Of a stretch of DNA of 64,000 bases, positions 11,606 to 20,603 are shown piece by piece. Location of the stretch: positions 84,415 through 148,414 of the forward strand of contig JAAYIG010000105.1 in NCBI GenBank assembly GCA_012523595.1, in the 5' to 3' direction. The DNA comes from Fibrobacter sp. (GTDB lineage Bacteria > Fibrobacterota > Chitinivibrionia > Chitinivibrionales > Chitinispirillaceae). The notes beneath the pieces are model-generated. The model made no database searches and was not told where the DNA came from. It saw nothing but the letters and a program-made list of their open reading frames with translations. Position 1 is the stretch's first letter. Every line of letters begins with the position of its first letter. A program made the translations under genes and the position numbers.

Positions 11606-12256
11606 TCACAAAAGCAACACAAAGTAAACCAGGTTTGTTAATCGCAGTGCCCGATAAGTAAACAGTACCGCAAACAGAACAAGTAAAGCGGCACATGAAC
11701 CGATCAGTATCCTGTAAAAGTTGTCGCTGAAAAGCTGTTTGCCTTTACTTATTATTATGCCCACTGTTACATACCACAGGAAATCCGCCAGAATGTGCCC
11801 GAAAAAAAAAGCGATTGCATCCAAAGGACCTCTGGAATAAGCCTGAAGAATATACCCCATGCCAATACTTATCCACCAGACACTCCAATAGGGGTTTCCA
11901 ATACTGAGGAGCAACCCGGCTAAAAAGAGTTTGTGCTGCTTTTTGTAAGGAGCGGATAATTCTTTGAGGGATAAAGAGGGCAGAGAACGGATCATCCCGA
12001 CTGCCATCCAGATCAGAACAACACTTCCGAAAAACCCGGTGAAAATAGTGACAGGTTTACTGGAAAGCAACGGAGCAGCACCCATGAAAAGGAAAAGAAC
12101 CAGAAGGATTTCCAGAAAGGCATGCCCGGAAACAAGGATAAAAGAGGCTTTTTTGCCGAAACGTGCACTCTCTGATACAGTTGCTGTAAGCAGAGGCCCC
12201 GGCATCAGTGCACCGGAGAGGGCGATTGTGAAAGATGTAATAAAGGTAGAAATCAT
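11606..12256 (-). CDS. LysE/RhtB-family amino-acid exporter
   Basis: Predicted inner-membrane exporter of the LysE superfamily, about six transmembrane helices. The N-terminal family signature is ITSFTIALSGALMPGPLLTA, and the middle has GNPYWSVWWISIGMGYIL. The ATG at 12256 gives 216 residues, the usual length; an upstream in-frame ATG at 12289 would add 11 polar residues and has no ribosome-binding site. The substrate cannot be read from sequence. It is not closely linked to its neighbours. Confidence 0.85.
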   Translation of the reverse strand: MISTFITSFTIALSGALMPGPLLTATVSESARFGKKASFILVSGHAFLEILLVLFLFMGAAPLLSSKPVTIFTGFFGSVVLIWMAVGMIRSLPSLSLKELSAPYKKQHKLFLAGLLLSIGNPYWSVWWISIGMGYILQAYSRGPLDAIAFFFGHILADFLWYVTVGIIISKGKQLFSDNFYRILIGSCAALLVLFAVLFTYRALRLTNLVYFVLLL

Positions 12257-12387
12257 AGTTATTCCATTAAAATATTTCCCGAAAATCATTTTTCAGGTTT
12301 GCATTGGAAATTGACCGATTTTCAAATCACTTGCCAAAACCTTGCACGATTTGTATTCACATAATATTTTTAGTTTTGCGGTGAGAA

Positions 12388-12393
12388 TATAAT
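12388..12393 (+). promoter_or_regulatory. -10 element candidate for the Pal-like lipoprotein
   Basis: A perfect TATAAT lies 50 bp before the start codon in an AT-rich stretch. No good -35 is found 17 bp upstream, so this is tentative. Confidence 0.35.
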
Positions 12394-12442
12394 TCCTGTA
12401 GAGTATTCCACACTATATATACCCCAAATGCAGGGAGGTACA

Positions 12443-12973
12443 ATGACAAAGTTTCTGAATCCAATGTGGGTAGCCCTGGTAACAGCCAGTCTCGCATTTG
12501 TCGGCTGCCAGAAAAAAGTTACCAAAGTTGAAGAACCCCCACCCCCTCCTCCACCCCCCGTAGTGGTTGAGGAACCACCGCCTCCTCCTCCACCGGAGCC
12601 GGTAGTGGAAGATATTTCGGGCCGACTCAATGAGCTTTTACAGCCAGTATATTTTGATTTTGACAAATCGGATCTAAAGTATGATGCTATAAGCCGTCTT
12701 GAAATGATAGCCTCATTTTTAAGAGAACATCCTTCTGTAAGGCTTTTGGCGCAGGGGCACGCTGATGAGCGTGGTTCATCAGAGTACAACATGGGTCTGG
12801 GTGAGAACCGCTCCAAATCAGTGCGTAACTATCTGACCTCCTATGGTATCAGCCTGGATCGTATTGATGTTACATCTTTTGGTGAGGAGCGCCCTGTATC
12901 GGTCAATTGCGGAAGTGATGACTACTGTCATGGTCAAAATCGCCGGGTTGACTGGCAAGTATTATCGAAATAA
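12443..12973 (+). CDS. OmpA-family (Pal-like) peptidoglycan-binding lipoprotein
   Basis: Probable outer-membrane lipoprotein that tethers the membrane to peptidoglycan. The N terminus is a signal peptide with Cys22 in LAFVGCQKK, a plausible lipobox. A striking proline-rich linker follows with two runs of seven or eight Pro, then an OmpA_C domain (about 60-175). The domain has PVYFDFDKSDLKYDAISRLE, LLAQGHADERGSSEYNMGLG and RIDVTSFGEERPV, including the diaminopimelate-binding Asp and Arg. The start at 12443 is chosen because GGAGG sits 5 nt before it; an ATG at 12428 lies upstream of that site. No tol genes are nearby. Confidence 0.9.
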   Translation: MTKFLNPMWVALVTASLAFVGCQKKVTKVEEPPPPPPPPVVVEEPPPPPPPEPVVEDISGRLNELLQPVYFDFDKSDLKYDAISRLEMIASFLREHPSVRLLAQGHADERGSSEYNMGLGENRSKSVRNYLTSYGISLDRIDVTSFGEERPVSVNCGSDDYCHGQNRRVDWQVLSK

Positions 12974-12997
12974 CATCTTATACATAATGTAATGAGT

Positions 12998-13033
12998 AAA
13001 AAGCACGGGTAATAAAAACCCGTGCTTTTTTTT
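12998..13033 (+). terminator. Rho-independent terminator after the Pal-like gene
   Basis: The stem AAAAAGCACGGG (12998-13009) pairs with CCCGTGCTTTTT (13019-13030) around a 9-nt loop, followed by more T. It lies 25 bp after the stop codon. Confidence 0.93.
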
Positions 13034-13206
13034 GAAGATTCTCAATTTGAGAATATTTCTCCATCCGAACCACCAAAGAATCTACTCAAACCGCGTATTT
13101 TACAAAACGGCAAATGGCATTCTGATTGCTATTTCTTTATTAAGCAGCATCAACAAATTTACTCATACCAAAGCGGCATTTGACAGAGTCGCACAGAGGG
13201 CTATTC

Positions 13207-14343
13207 ATGCCAGTTATAGCAAATCAGATGTGGGCCATCCGCAATTTAGAACTGATAAAGGCGGCTATCGAGGGGGCAAAAAGTGTACTGATCTGTGGTC
13301 ATTGCAACCCTGATGGGGATTCGATGGGGGCAATACTTTCCCTTGGACTTGGTTTGGAAAGTCTGGGGAAGAGAGTATTTATGCTCTGTACCGATCCGGT
13401 ACCAAACAATTACAGGACGCTCCCTGGTGCAAAGCAGTTGGTTGGCAGTGTGTCCCGGGAGATTGATCTGGGGATAGCGGTTGACTGCGGGAGCAAGGAG
13501 ATGATGGGGCCGGCTTACGCTTACTTTAAGCGGGCTGCGCAAACCATCGAAATCGACCACCATCGGTCCAGAATCTCTTTTGCAGATCTTTCTATGGTGG
13601 ACTCAGATGCCTGCTCAGCGGGCGAACTGGTTTATGAGCTGCTTTCAGAGCTTGGAGTTTTAATCAACAATGAAATTGCGCAGAATGTTCTTACTTCAAT
13701 TATAGTAGAAACGAATTCTTTTCGCCTCCCCGGAATCCGCTCCCGCACATTTGAGATCTGTGCTGAGTTAATCAGGACCGGTCTGGATTTCCAGAAACTT
13801 GCTGAAACCGTCTATTGGGTTACCTCCAGGCAGACAGCACTGCTGTCAGGGATCTGCATGTCACGCTGCCGTTTTATAGAGGGTGGAGAGATAGCCTGGA
13901 CATCATTGACTCGTAAAGATTTCCTGAGGGCCTCAGCCTGTGATGCCGATGCGGATAAGGTGCCTGAAAAGATCCGTTCTATTCAGGGTGTGAAACTGGC
14001 TGTTTTATTCCGGGAGAGAGAGGATTTGAGCTGGAGGGTCAGCCTTCGGTCCAAAGATGGAATCGATGTGGCGAAACTGGCAGAAAGGTTTGGAGGTGGT
14101 GGTCACAAAAGCGCTGCAGGTTTTACCATTGCCAGCAAGAAGAAATCTCTCAGAAAAATACTCGATGCTGCAGTCGACCTGCTTTCAACACACAGGAAGA
14201 GTTTAATCAAAAAGCAGGGCATAAATTCCGGAGTTATCGATGCAGTTACTTATTATGAAAAGCTATGCTCCAAAGACAGGGCTAAATTGAGCTGGCAGGA
14301 TGCTCTCTATACTGAGCCGTTAAGCCAGAAGATCGCATTCTGA
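13207..14343 (+). CDS. DHH-family phosphoesterase (NrnA-like oligoribonuclease/PAP phosphatase)
   Basis: Predicted exonuclease that degrades nano-RNA and dephosphorylates pAp. The 378-residue protein has the DHH domain with ICGHCNPDGDSMGAILSL (metal-binding His/Asp), IDLGIAVDCGS, IEIDHHRSRISFAD (the DHH motif) and a C-terminal DHHA1 domain with the glycine-rich FGGGGHKSAAGF. The ATG at 13207 is preferred because AGAGGG lies 6 nt upstream; an in-frame TTG at 13180 would add nine residues. The C-terminal ~60 residues after DHHA1 are longer than in typical NrnA. It lies downstream of the Pal terminator and 33 bp before the DUF2267 gene. Confidence 0.88.
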   Translation: MPVIANQMWAIRNLELIKAAIEGAKSVLICGHCNPDGDSMGAILSLGLGLESLGKRVFMLCTDPVPNNYRTLPGAKQLVGSVSREIDLGIAVDCGSKEMMGPAYAYFKRAAQTIEIDHHRSRISFADLSMVDSDACSAGELVYELLSELGVLINNEIAQNVLTSIIVETNSFRLPGIRSRTFEICAELIRTGLDFQKLAETVYWVTSRQTALLSGICMSRCRFIEGGEIAWTSLTRKDFLRASACDADADKVPEKIRSIQGVKLAVLFREREDLSWRVSLRSKDGIDVAKLAERFGGGGHKSAAGFTIASKKKSLRKILDAAVDLLSTHRKSLIKKQGINSGVIDAVTYYEKLCSKDRAKLSWQDALYTEPLSQKIAF

Positions 14344-14376
14344 ATTCTTTTCTTTAATAGCAAAAGGAGTGTTGCC

Positions 14377-14796
14377 ATGACCTGGACAGGACTAGAAACC
14401 TTCGATACTACAGTGCAGAAAGCTGATATATGGCTGAAGGAAATAATGATGGAGCTTAACACCGACAGCAGGCGCATCGCTTACATGGCACTGCGTTCTG
14501 TTCTTCTGGCTTTGAGGGACAGACTTACTGTCGATGAGGCAGCCGATCTTGGGTCACAGTTGCCTCTTCTTATCAGGGGTATCTACTACGATGAATGGGT
14601 TCCATCAAGAAACCCCATCAAGGATCGACATCTCGATGAATTCCTGGCCCGTATTCAAGAACGTTACAATGGGGAAACAGATATAAAGGCGATGACCAAG
14701 GCCGTATTTAAAGTGCTGAGGCACAGAGTGACTGAAGGGGAGATTAAGGATGTAAAGGGTATGATGCCTGATGAGTTAAAGGAACTCTGGAGCTGA
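14377..14796 (+). CDS. DUF2267 domain protein
   Basis: A 139-residue soluble helical protein that fits the DUF2267 pattern: RIAYMALRSVLLALRDRLTV, then DLGSQLPLLIRGIYYDEWVP, and a second half with VFKVLRHRVTEGEIKDVKGM and PDELKELW. Function unknown; members are common in stress-related loci. It follows the DHH gene by 33 bp, with a ribosome-binding site AAAGGAG, so the two may form an operon. Confidence 0.87.
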   Translation: MTWTGLETFDTTVQKADIWLKEIMMELNTDSRRIAYMALRSVLLALRDRLTVDEAADLGSQLPLLIRGIYYDEWVPSRNPIKDRHLDEFLARIQERYNGETDIKAMTKAVFKVLRHRVTEGEIKDVKGMMPDELKELWS

Positions 14797-14811
14797 AATA
14801 TTAAATTCTGT

Positions 14812-14840
14812 CGGGAGGGGCACAAAAAAAGTCCCTCCCG
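14812..14840. terminator. Inverted repeat between DUF2267 and the histidine kinase
   Basis: The stem CGGGAGGG (14812-14819) pairs perfectly with CCCTCCCG (14833-14840). It lies between two converging genes. There is no long T tract on either strand, so terminator function is likely by position but not certain. Confidence 0.55.
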
Positions 14841-14855
14841 TAACCATAAACACTC

Positions 14856-17786
14856 TTAACTCCTCTCATCACTGCCGGTTTCTATCACTGGAAGTCTGAT
14901 CTCAGCAGTCACACCTGGAAATGAGAGATTGTTGCGGATCTCCACAACTCCTCCATGACTCTCAACTATTCGCTTTACAATTCCCAAACCAAGTCCGGTC
15001 CCACCTTTCCTGGTTGTAAAGAACGGTTCAAAGAGATGTTCCACATTTTCGGGCTTTATCCCTGTACCCTGATCGATAACCTGAATAATTACACTCCCAT
15101 CCGCATCCTGAACATTCACTACTATCTCCTTGTCGGGACTGCTGTGACTGCAGGCATTCTCAAGAAGGTTAATGATTACCTGCTCCATTTTAGCCCGTTC
15201 AGCGTAGATTTTCAGTTTCTCCGATGCCTTGGATGATTGAAGGCGGACCTGACGCTCGCCATGGCTGGAGGAGTGCTGCCACATATTGACAGCAGCAGAA
15301 ACCAGCCAGTTTACAGATGTAGGCATCAGAGAGGAGCGCTCCACTGGTCTGCCCAGGTCAAGAAGATCTCTCATAAGGTCTGAAAGCCTGATCACCTGTT
15401 TGCGGATGTGTTCTATATAGGTACGATACTCGGTGTTTTCTCCGAGATCTTTACTGAGTGCATCGGTTATCGCCAGAATACCATTGAGAGGATTTCTTAC
15501 CTCATGGGCAACTCCGGAGGTAAGCTGACCGAGCATTTTCATTTCCTGAGATTGAAGGAGCTGGTTTTCCATGTTTTTTCGCTCGATCTCAGTTCCAATG
15601 TACCGTGCGAATATCTCTATAAGGTGAATCTCATATTCATCGAAAACATGTTCTTTTTTATCGATGGCACAGATCGTTCCCAGTATCTGTCCTTTACTAT
15701 TGAGTATGGGGATACCCACATAGCTCTGCATATCGGGAAAATCTTTGGCATATACAGGGTAAAGACGGCTGAAGGAACTGGAAATCTGGCAGCAACGCTG
15801 CTCACGGTAGGCAATCCCGCAGGGATGCTTGTCGATCTGCACAGAGTGCATGTGTATCAGTTCCATACCGGTAATCTGGGAGATTGATTTAAAATCCTCC
15901 TTTCCTATGCATGCCAGTGCCACAACCGGCACATCCAGCATAGTAGAGATACTTAAAACCCCCTGGTCTATCGTGGCCTCAAGAGAGGCAGAGAAAGCTG
16001 TTGCCATTGCATAGATTGCCTCGAGCGCATCATTTCTCTGTGAAAACTCCTTCTCTGCTCTCATCCTTACCCTGATCTCTTCTTTCAGCAGTTCGTAACT
16101 TCTGGTAAGTGCAATGGTTCTTGACTCGATACGTTTTTCAATTTCCGTGTATGCTTTCTGCAGAGCGATTTCAGCCCTTTTTCTTTCTACTATTGTACCG
16201 ATTTTACGAGCTGAAGAATGGAGCCGGTTTTTAGAGGTTTCAACTATGAACCGGGGCCGGGACTTATATGCATTGGCAATAAGAAACAACTTGTCTCTTC
16301 CTACATTGTACCTGGCCGCGATCTCCTTCAGCTTTGCGTCTTCTTTGGGAGGATCACCATAACTGAAGCTGATTGCCCCTATTTTTTCGCCTCCGGCTTT
16401 CACCGGAACAGCATAGATACGGATACCACCTGCACACTCGATATCAACAGGATATCCTGAGTCAAGTGCCGCCTGAGCAGATTGTTTAAAGCAACTCTGA
16501 TGACAGAGCCATTTGCCGCAGTTCATCGCCTCACGTAAAGGCATTTCTCCACAGAGCGCTTTTGAAGCACTGTGAAGAAACCTGCACCACTCAGAACGGA
16601 AAAAGGTAATTGCCGGCAAACCGTTTTGCTCCATGACTATTCCAGATGTTTCAAGTATGCTCAGGTAGTCACATGTTATTTCCTGAAGAAAGTCCTCGCC
16701 TGTAGAACTCAGGATTTCACCGGCAGTGTTTTTATCTACAATCTCTTTGTAAGGGTCGGCAAAAGCAGCAGAATTTGAACACTCAAGATCTTTCGTAAGG
16801 AGCCATTCAATATTTCTGAGGTCTTCCTCCATCCGTCTTCGTTCTGTAATATCAAGGTTAATGCCTGCCCAGCCGGATATTTCACCATTTCTATCCCTTA
16901 TAGGACGAGCCCGGGACAGAATAGTGACAACAGAATTATCGAAGCTGATGAATCTTGGCTCGGCTTCCCATTCTTCTCCTGTTTTTACACATGCCAACCA
17001 GCGGTTTATAATAGGGCCAGAATCCTCTATCACCATTTTCCTTGTCCATCCAAAATCCCGCGCCTCTTCCATTGTCATCTGAATCATATTCAGGAAAGAG
17101 GAACTTGCATACTTCAGCCCGCCATTTTTATCACAGAAATAAACCCCGAAGGGTATCATCTCTCCCATGATACGGTAACGGGATTCACTTTCCTGGAGAG
17201 CATTCTCAAGGTATGTGCGGTTTGTTACATCGCGGAAGGTAACTACTATGACAGACTCGTTGTTATTTATTGTAAATGGAGATGAGGAGAATACAACATC
17301 AAGTACCCTGGATTTAGCTATGAGATTTATCTGTACATTTTCCAGTTTTCTACTTTTAGCTTCTTTTAACAGTTCTGCAGCAGGTGCCGGTTCGAGAATC
17401 TTAACATCGTGCTCATCCATTAGTTTAAAAACGCTTATCCCCGTCCTGAAATTATACTGCTGGATAGTTGAATTGCTGCAGGCCAGTACCTTACCGTCAC
17501 TATCGAGAATAAAGACAGGATCGGCAATCAGGTTGAATATTTCATTCAGTTCAGTGATACTTTTATTCTTCAGAACCAGAGAAGAAGCTTTCGTGGGCTC
17601 ATCCATTCCCGATCTGATTTTTCCAGGAAAGGCGCTATCCAGAAGTAAAATATCTTCTGCATTGATTTTAGTTGAGAGCATGTTCTGAGCAGAAGTGAGG
17701 TTTTGCTTCAGTTCATCGCATTCCATAGACAATTGCGCTTCTGCCCCTGTGCTGGAAGATGAATCATCTACATTTCGCACTCTCAT
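14856..17786 (-). CDS. Cytoplasmic multi-sensor histidine kinase (PAS-PAS-PocR-GAF-HisKA-HATPase)
   Basis: Large sensor kinase of 976 residues from the chosen ATG, which has GGAGA just upstream. A TTG at 17846 would add 20 residues. Domains in order: PAS at about 85-185 (VFILDSDGKVLACSNSTIQQ), PAS/PAC at about 200-325 (GWAGINLDITERRRMEEDL), a PocR-type sensory domain at about 370-530 (WCRFLHSASKALC, CHQSCFKQSAQAA), a coiled linker, a GAF domain at about 585-730, HisKA with phospho-acceptor His761 in GVAHEVRNPLNGIL, and an HATPase_c with NLLENACSHS, DQGTGI and GGTGLGLGIVKRI. No transmembrane segment was seen, so it senses inside the cell. PocR and GAF suggest a small-molecule ligand. No receiver gene is adjacent. 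Confidence 0.9.
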   Translation of the reverse strand: MRVRNVDDSSSSTGAEAQLSMECDELKQNLTSAQNMLSTKINAEDILLLDSAFPGKIRSGMDEPTKASSLVLKNKSITELNEIFNLIADPVFILDSDGKVLACSNSTIQQYNFRTGISVFKLMDEHDVKILEPAPAAELLKEAKSRKLENVQINLIAKSRVLDVVFSSSPFTINNNESVIVVTFRDVTNRTYLENALQESESRYRIMGEMIPFGVYFCDKNGGLKYASSSFLNMIQMTMEEARDFGWTRKMVIEDSGPIINRWLACVKTGEEWEAEPRFISFDNSVVTILSRARPIRDRNGEISGWAGINLDITERRRMEEDLRNIEWLLTKDLECSNSAAFADPYKEIVDKNTAGEILSSTGEDFLQEITCDYLSILETSGIVMEQNGLPAITFFRSEWCRFLHSASKALCGEMPLREAMNCGKWLCHQSCFKQSAQAALDSGYPVDIECAGGIRIYAVPVKAGGEKIGAISFSYGDPPKEDAKLKEIAARYNVGRDKLFLIANAYKSRPRFIVETSKNRLHSSARKIGTIVERKRAEIALQKAYTEIEKRIESRTIALTRSYELLKEEIRVRMRAEKEFSQRNDALEAIYAMATAFSASLEATIDQGVLSISTMLDVPVVALACIGKEDFKSISQITGMELIHMHSVQIDKHPCGIAYREQRCCQISSSFSRLYPVYAKDFPDMQSYVGIPILNSKGQILGTICAIDKKEHVFDEYEIHLIEIFARYIGTEIERKNMENQLLQSQEMKMLGQLTSGVAHEVRNPLNGILAITDALSKDLGENTEYRTYIEHIRKQVIRLSDLMRDLLDLGRPVERSSLMPTSVNWLVSAAVNMWQHSSSHGERQVRLQSSKASEKLKIYAERAKMEQVIINLLENACSHSSPDKEIVVNVQDADGSVIIQVIDQGTGIKPENVEHLFEPFFTTRKGGTGLGLGIVKRIVESHGGVVEIRNNLSFPGVTAEIRLPVIETGSDERS

Positions 17787-18412
17787 ACCATCTCCGTTTT
17801 CAAGCGAAACGCTTAAAACAAAAGGTAAATCTTCGGGATCGTTCAACTAATGACACCGGTATGCCGGTTTTAACAAGAGGCAATTATTGAGGAGATTGCA
17901 TACCGGAGCGGCTCTTAAAGACAGTGCCGCGAAAAACCAATGACAGCCTGAAAAAACAAGTATGGTGTAAAATAATTTAAACTTCACGGTAAGCAAACGA
18001 CTTTGATTAACCAAATGTGGTTACCACTGATTAACCGAATTGAGAGATGATCTGTTGATTTACCCGGGGAAAAAGATTGCTTTGTTCGTATTCTGATACC
18101 GTTTGTTCTGCTGACTGGAGAAGAGTCGGTATTGGGATAGATACAATATTGTCCCCAAAGCATGAATCCCTCTGCCACCATCAAGCAGCTACACAGACTA
18201 TCGGTAGAAATGGATTTCAGGTTATATTACAGACGAATACCCGGATTCTGATTCTGTTGCCGGCCTGGTGACGGCGCATATAAATACCCTGTATTACATA
18301 TTTTTGCATGTTATTACCTGGTTTATGATGTCATTTTATGTTTATTTTTAAATCAGTTATCATTCTGGTATATTTTAAGTGAATAGACTGATAATTAGAT
18401 GGAAGGGTAAGA
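17787..18412. other. Divergent intergenic region between the kinase and rex
   Basis: Apart from the first ~60 bp, which may encode an alternative kinase N terminus, no gene is seen. A perfect 9-bp inverted repeat (CCGGTATGC at 17856-17864 and GCATACCGG at 17898-17906) lies just upstream of the kinase and could be an operator or the leader hairpin. The last ~120 bp before rex are AT-rich and should hold its promoter. Confidence 0.45.
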
Positions 18413-19063
18413 ATGGTAACGAACAAAAACTGTATTCTTCGCTTATCGAGGTACAAAAACGCGCTATACCGATTTAAAACTCTTGGTTTTTTGAAAATCT
18501 ACTCTGATTATCTGGCAGATGCTGTAGGGGTGACAAGTGCGCAAGTCCGCAAAGATTTCTCACTTTTTGGAATATCCGGGAACAAACGCGGTGGTTACCA
18601 GATCGATTCCCTTATCAGCAAGCTAAATGAGATACTTGGGAAAACTGAGACACAGAGAGTGATAATGGCAGGTGCAGGTAACCTTGGCAGTGCGTTGTTA
18701 AAGTATAGAAGTTTCGAGAAGGAGGGGATAAAGATAGTCGCAGCATTCGACATAGATCCCTCAAAACAGGATTCCAGACTGGCGGTACCGATTCTGCCTC
18801 TTGATGAGCTGGAAAGATACGTACAACGCAACGGGATAAAAATCGGGATAATCAGCGTTCCGGAAGTGGCGGCTCAGCAGACATTTGACCTGATGGTCAA
18901 GGCAGGAATCAAGGGTGTTTTAAACTTCGCTCCGATCCAGCTTAAGACATCCGGAGAATGCATAGTAAACAATGTGAACCTTGAACTGGAACTCGAGAAT
19001 TTGATTTACTATGTAAACGCAAGTGAAAAGGCATGCACTTCCGGCCCTGAGCAGGCGGAATAA
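18413..19063 (+). CDS. rex: Redox-sensing transcriptional repressor Rex
   Basis: Rex senses the NADH/NAD+ ratio and represses fermentation and respiration genes at low NADH. The 216-residue protein has the N-terminal winged helix (ILRLSRYKNALYRFKTLGFL; SAQVRKDFSLFGISGNKRGG at about 41-60 with the DNA-recognition helix) and a Rossmann domain with VIMAGAGNLGSALL at about 81-94. Further motifs are AAFDIDPSKQ and the C-terminal domain-swapped helix LELELENLIYYVN. An AAGGG ribosome-binding site precedes the ATG. The usual length is about 210. Its stop codon directly abuts the stop codon of the convergent CorA-like gene. Confidence 0.95.
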   Translation: MVTNKNCILRLSRYKNALYRFKTLGFLKIYSDYLADAVGVTSAQVRKDFSLFGISGNKRGGYQIDSLISKLNEILGKTETQRVIMAGAGNLGSALLKYRSFEKEGIKIVAAFDIDPSKQDSRLAVPILPLDELERYVQRNGIKIGIISVPEVAAQQTFDLMVKAGIKGVLNFAPIQLKTSGECIVNNVNLELELENLIYYVNASEKACTSGPEQAE

Positions 19064-19978
19064 TCACCATCGTTTGTATTTAAAGAAGATAAGAGAGGCA
19101 AACAGCGCAGTTGCCGAGAGCCCCATAACAATTGAGAATGCAAAAGGGTTTTTCTGCAGGGGGATGGCAACATTCATCGAAAAGGCGCTGACCACGAAAG
19201 TGGGAACCATTATTGCAATTGTTAAAATATTCAGAGTTTTCATCAGACTGTTCAGGTTATTATTGACAATCGATGCCCGCGCATCCATAAGGTTCGAGAT
19301 AATATTGGAGTAGATTTCTGTCTGCTTCAGGCACTGATTGTTTTCGATTATAATATCATCCAGCAGTTCGATATTTTCATGGGTAAGTTCTATCCTGGCT
19401 GCATTGTTTCTGATCTTCTCTATCACCATTGCGTTTGAATTTATAGCATTGAGATAATAGACCAGACTTTTTTCAAGTGTAAACATGTGGATCAGATACT
19501 TGTTTTCCATCGAGGTGTTTACTTTCTGCTCTATTTCATCAGAGACCATGTTTATCACTTTGAGGTGCTGGAGAAAATGGGCAATTGACCTGTAGAAGAT
19601 CTTCAGCATTACCTCGATCATTGAGTCTACCCTGTAATTCTGTTTTCCATCGAACAGCGGAAGATCCTCCGAGATAAGGATAATCATTTTGTCTTTAAAA
19701 ACAAAGAGTCCGAAAGAGGAGACTTTGAAGAGGAACTGCTCAACAGAAGAATAGTTACGGGGTCTCTTGAAGATAACGCAAAAATGGTCGCTTTCGAATT
19801 CAAGTCTTGACAATTCATCCTGATCGAGAGCAGAGTACAAGGTATGTTCATCAAGAGAAAACGTTGTCGTGAGGAAATTTATTTCTTCTTTTTCCGGACT
19901 TACAAAAACCAGTATCCTGCTGTCTTCATTTTCTGAGGAGACTATTGTCCCGTCATGCAAATCGTATCTTTTCAGCAA
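19064..19978 (-). CDS. CorA-like divalent metal transporter with an SMN variant of the GMN motif
   Basis: Predicted Mg2+/Co2+ channel of the CorA family, 304 residues. It has an N-terminal alpha/beta domain, long coiled stalk helices (about 130-250) and two C-terminal transmembrane helices (LMKTLNILTIAIMVPTFVVS and FAFSIVMGLSATALFASLIF), ending in the basic KYKRW. The pore-mouth loop, GMN in almost all CorA proteins, reads AFSMNVAIP here, so the Gly is Ser. The rest of the architecture is intact. It is convergent with rex with no bases between the stop codons. Confidence 0.88.
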   Translation of the reverse strand: MLKRYDLHDGTIVSSENEDSRILVFVSPEKEEINFLTTTFSLDEHTLYSALDQDELSRLEFESDHFCVIFKRPRNYSSVEQFLFKVSSFGLFVFKDKMIILISEDLPLFDGKQNYRVDSMIEVMLKIFYRSIAHFLQHLKVINMVSDEIEQKVNTSMENKYLIHMFTLEKSLVYYLNAINSNAMVIEKIRNNAARIELTHENIELLDDIIIENNQCLKQTEIYSNIISNLMDARASIVNNNLNSLMKTLNILTIAIMVPTFVVSAFSMNVAIPLQKNPFAFSIVMGLSATALFASLIFFKYKRW

Positions 19979-20145
19979 GGTGTCCCTCCGAAAATGAGAT
20001 GCGCAAACTTCTGATGCTGATATATTCTACAGTTCAGGGACACAGAAGTCATCATAGTTCTTGAAGCGCAGACAGAATTTTCGAAAAAATAATCGAGGAC
20101 GCTTTTCAGGCAGTCCCCGAAATCATTAACTGAATGGAAAAATCG

Positions 20146-20454
20146 CTACTTTTTTTTAGAAGCAGCTCTCTTTTTCGCAGGCTGAGCCTTTTTCTGCTCC
20201 GGTTCCACTTCTTTCTGAGCAGGAGCTTTTTTCGGTTCCACTTTCGGCTCTACTTTCTGTTCCACCTTCTGTTCTACTTTCGGTTCGGCCTTTGGCTCTG
20301 GCTCTGCTTTTTTCTGTGTTTTCTGCTGGGCATTTATTTCGGCCATTACTTCTTTTTCAGCCTGTTCCCAATCCTGCATGTGATATCCATGGCGCGCACC
20401 ACGAGCGAGAAAAAGCTCATAAGCTCTTTTCTCAATTTTACTGCGAATGTCCAC
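20146..20454 (-). CDS. DUF2934 protein with a Lys/Glu/Pro-rich tail
   Basis: Small protein of 102 residues. The first ~45 residues match DUF2934 (IEKRAYELFLARGARHGYHM, QDWEQAEKEVMAEI). The rest is a low-complexity, histone-H1-like tail of EPK, KVEQ and KAPAQK repeats ending in KKRAASKKK, which suggests nucleic-acid binding (inference). The GTG start at 20454 is chosen because AAAGGAGG lies 5 nt upstream; an in-frame ATG at 20508 would place that ribosome-binding site inside the gene. Confidence 0.8.
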   Translation of the reverse strand: MDIRSKIEKRAYELFLARGARHGYHMQDWEQAEKEVMAEINAQQKTQKKAEPEPKAEPKVEQKVEQKVEPKVEPKKAPAQKEVEPEQKKAQPAKKRAASKKK

Positions 20455-20603
20455 TTCTGCCTCCTTTAATGGGGTTATCTCTATTATTTTTTGTGAATAG
20501 CAGATCAATTTAACAGAGATTAAGTATAAATTAAAAAATAGCCTAATTCAATGAGGATTAGCAAAATTTGCAGGATTTTCGTCCTTTTCAAAAATTTAAA
20601 ATA

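Noticed and set aside
12370..12816. Minus-strand frame with long Gly runs opposite the Pal-like gene
   Set aside because: The Gly runs are only the complement of the proline-rich linker of the real gene.
15408..15887. 159-codon plus-strand frame opposite the histidine kinase
   Set aside because: Antisense to the GAF-HisKA region; no start signal.
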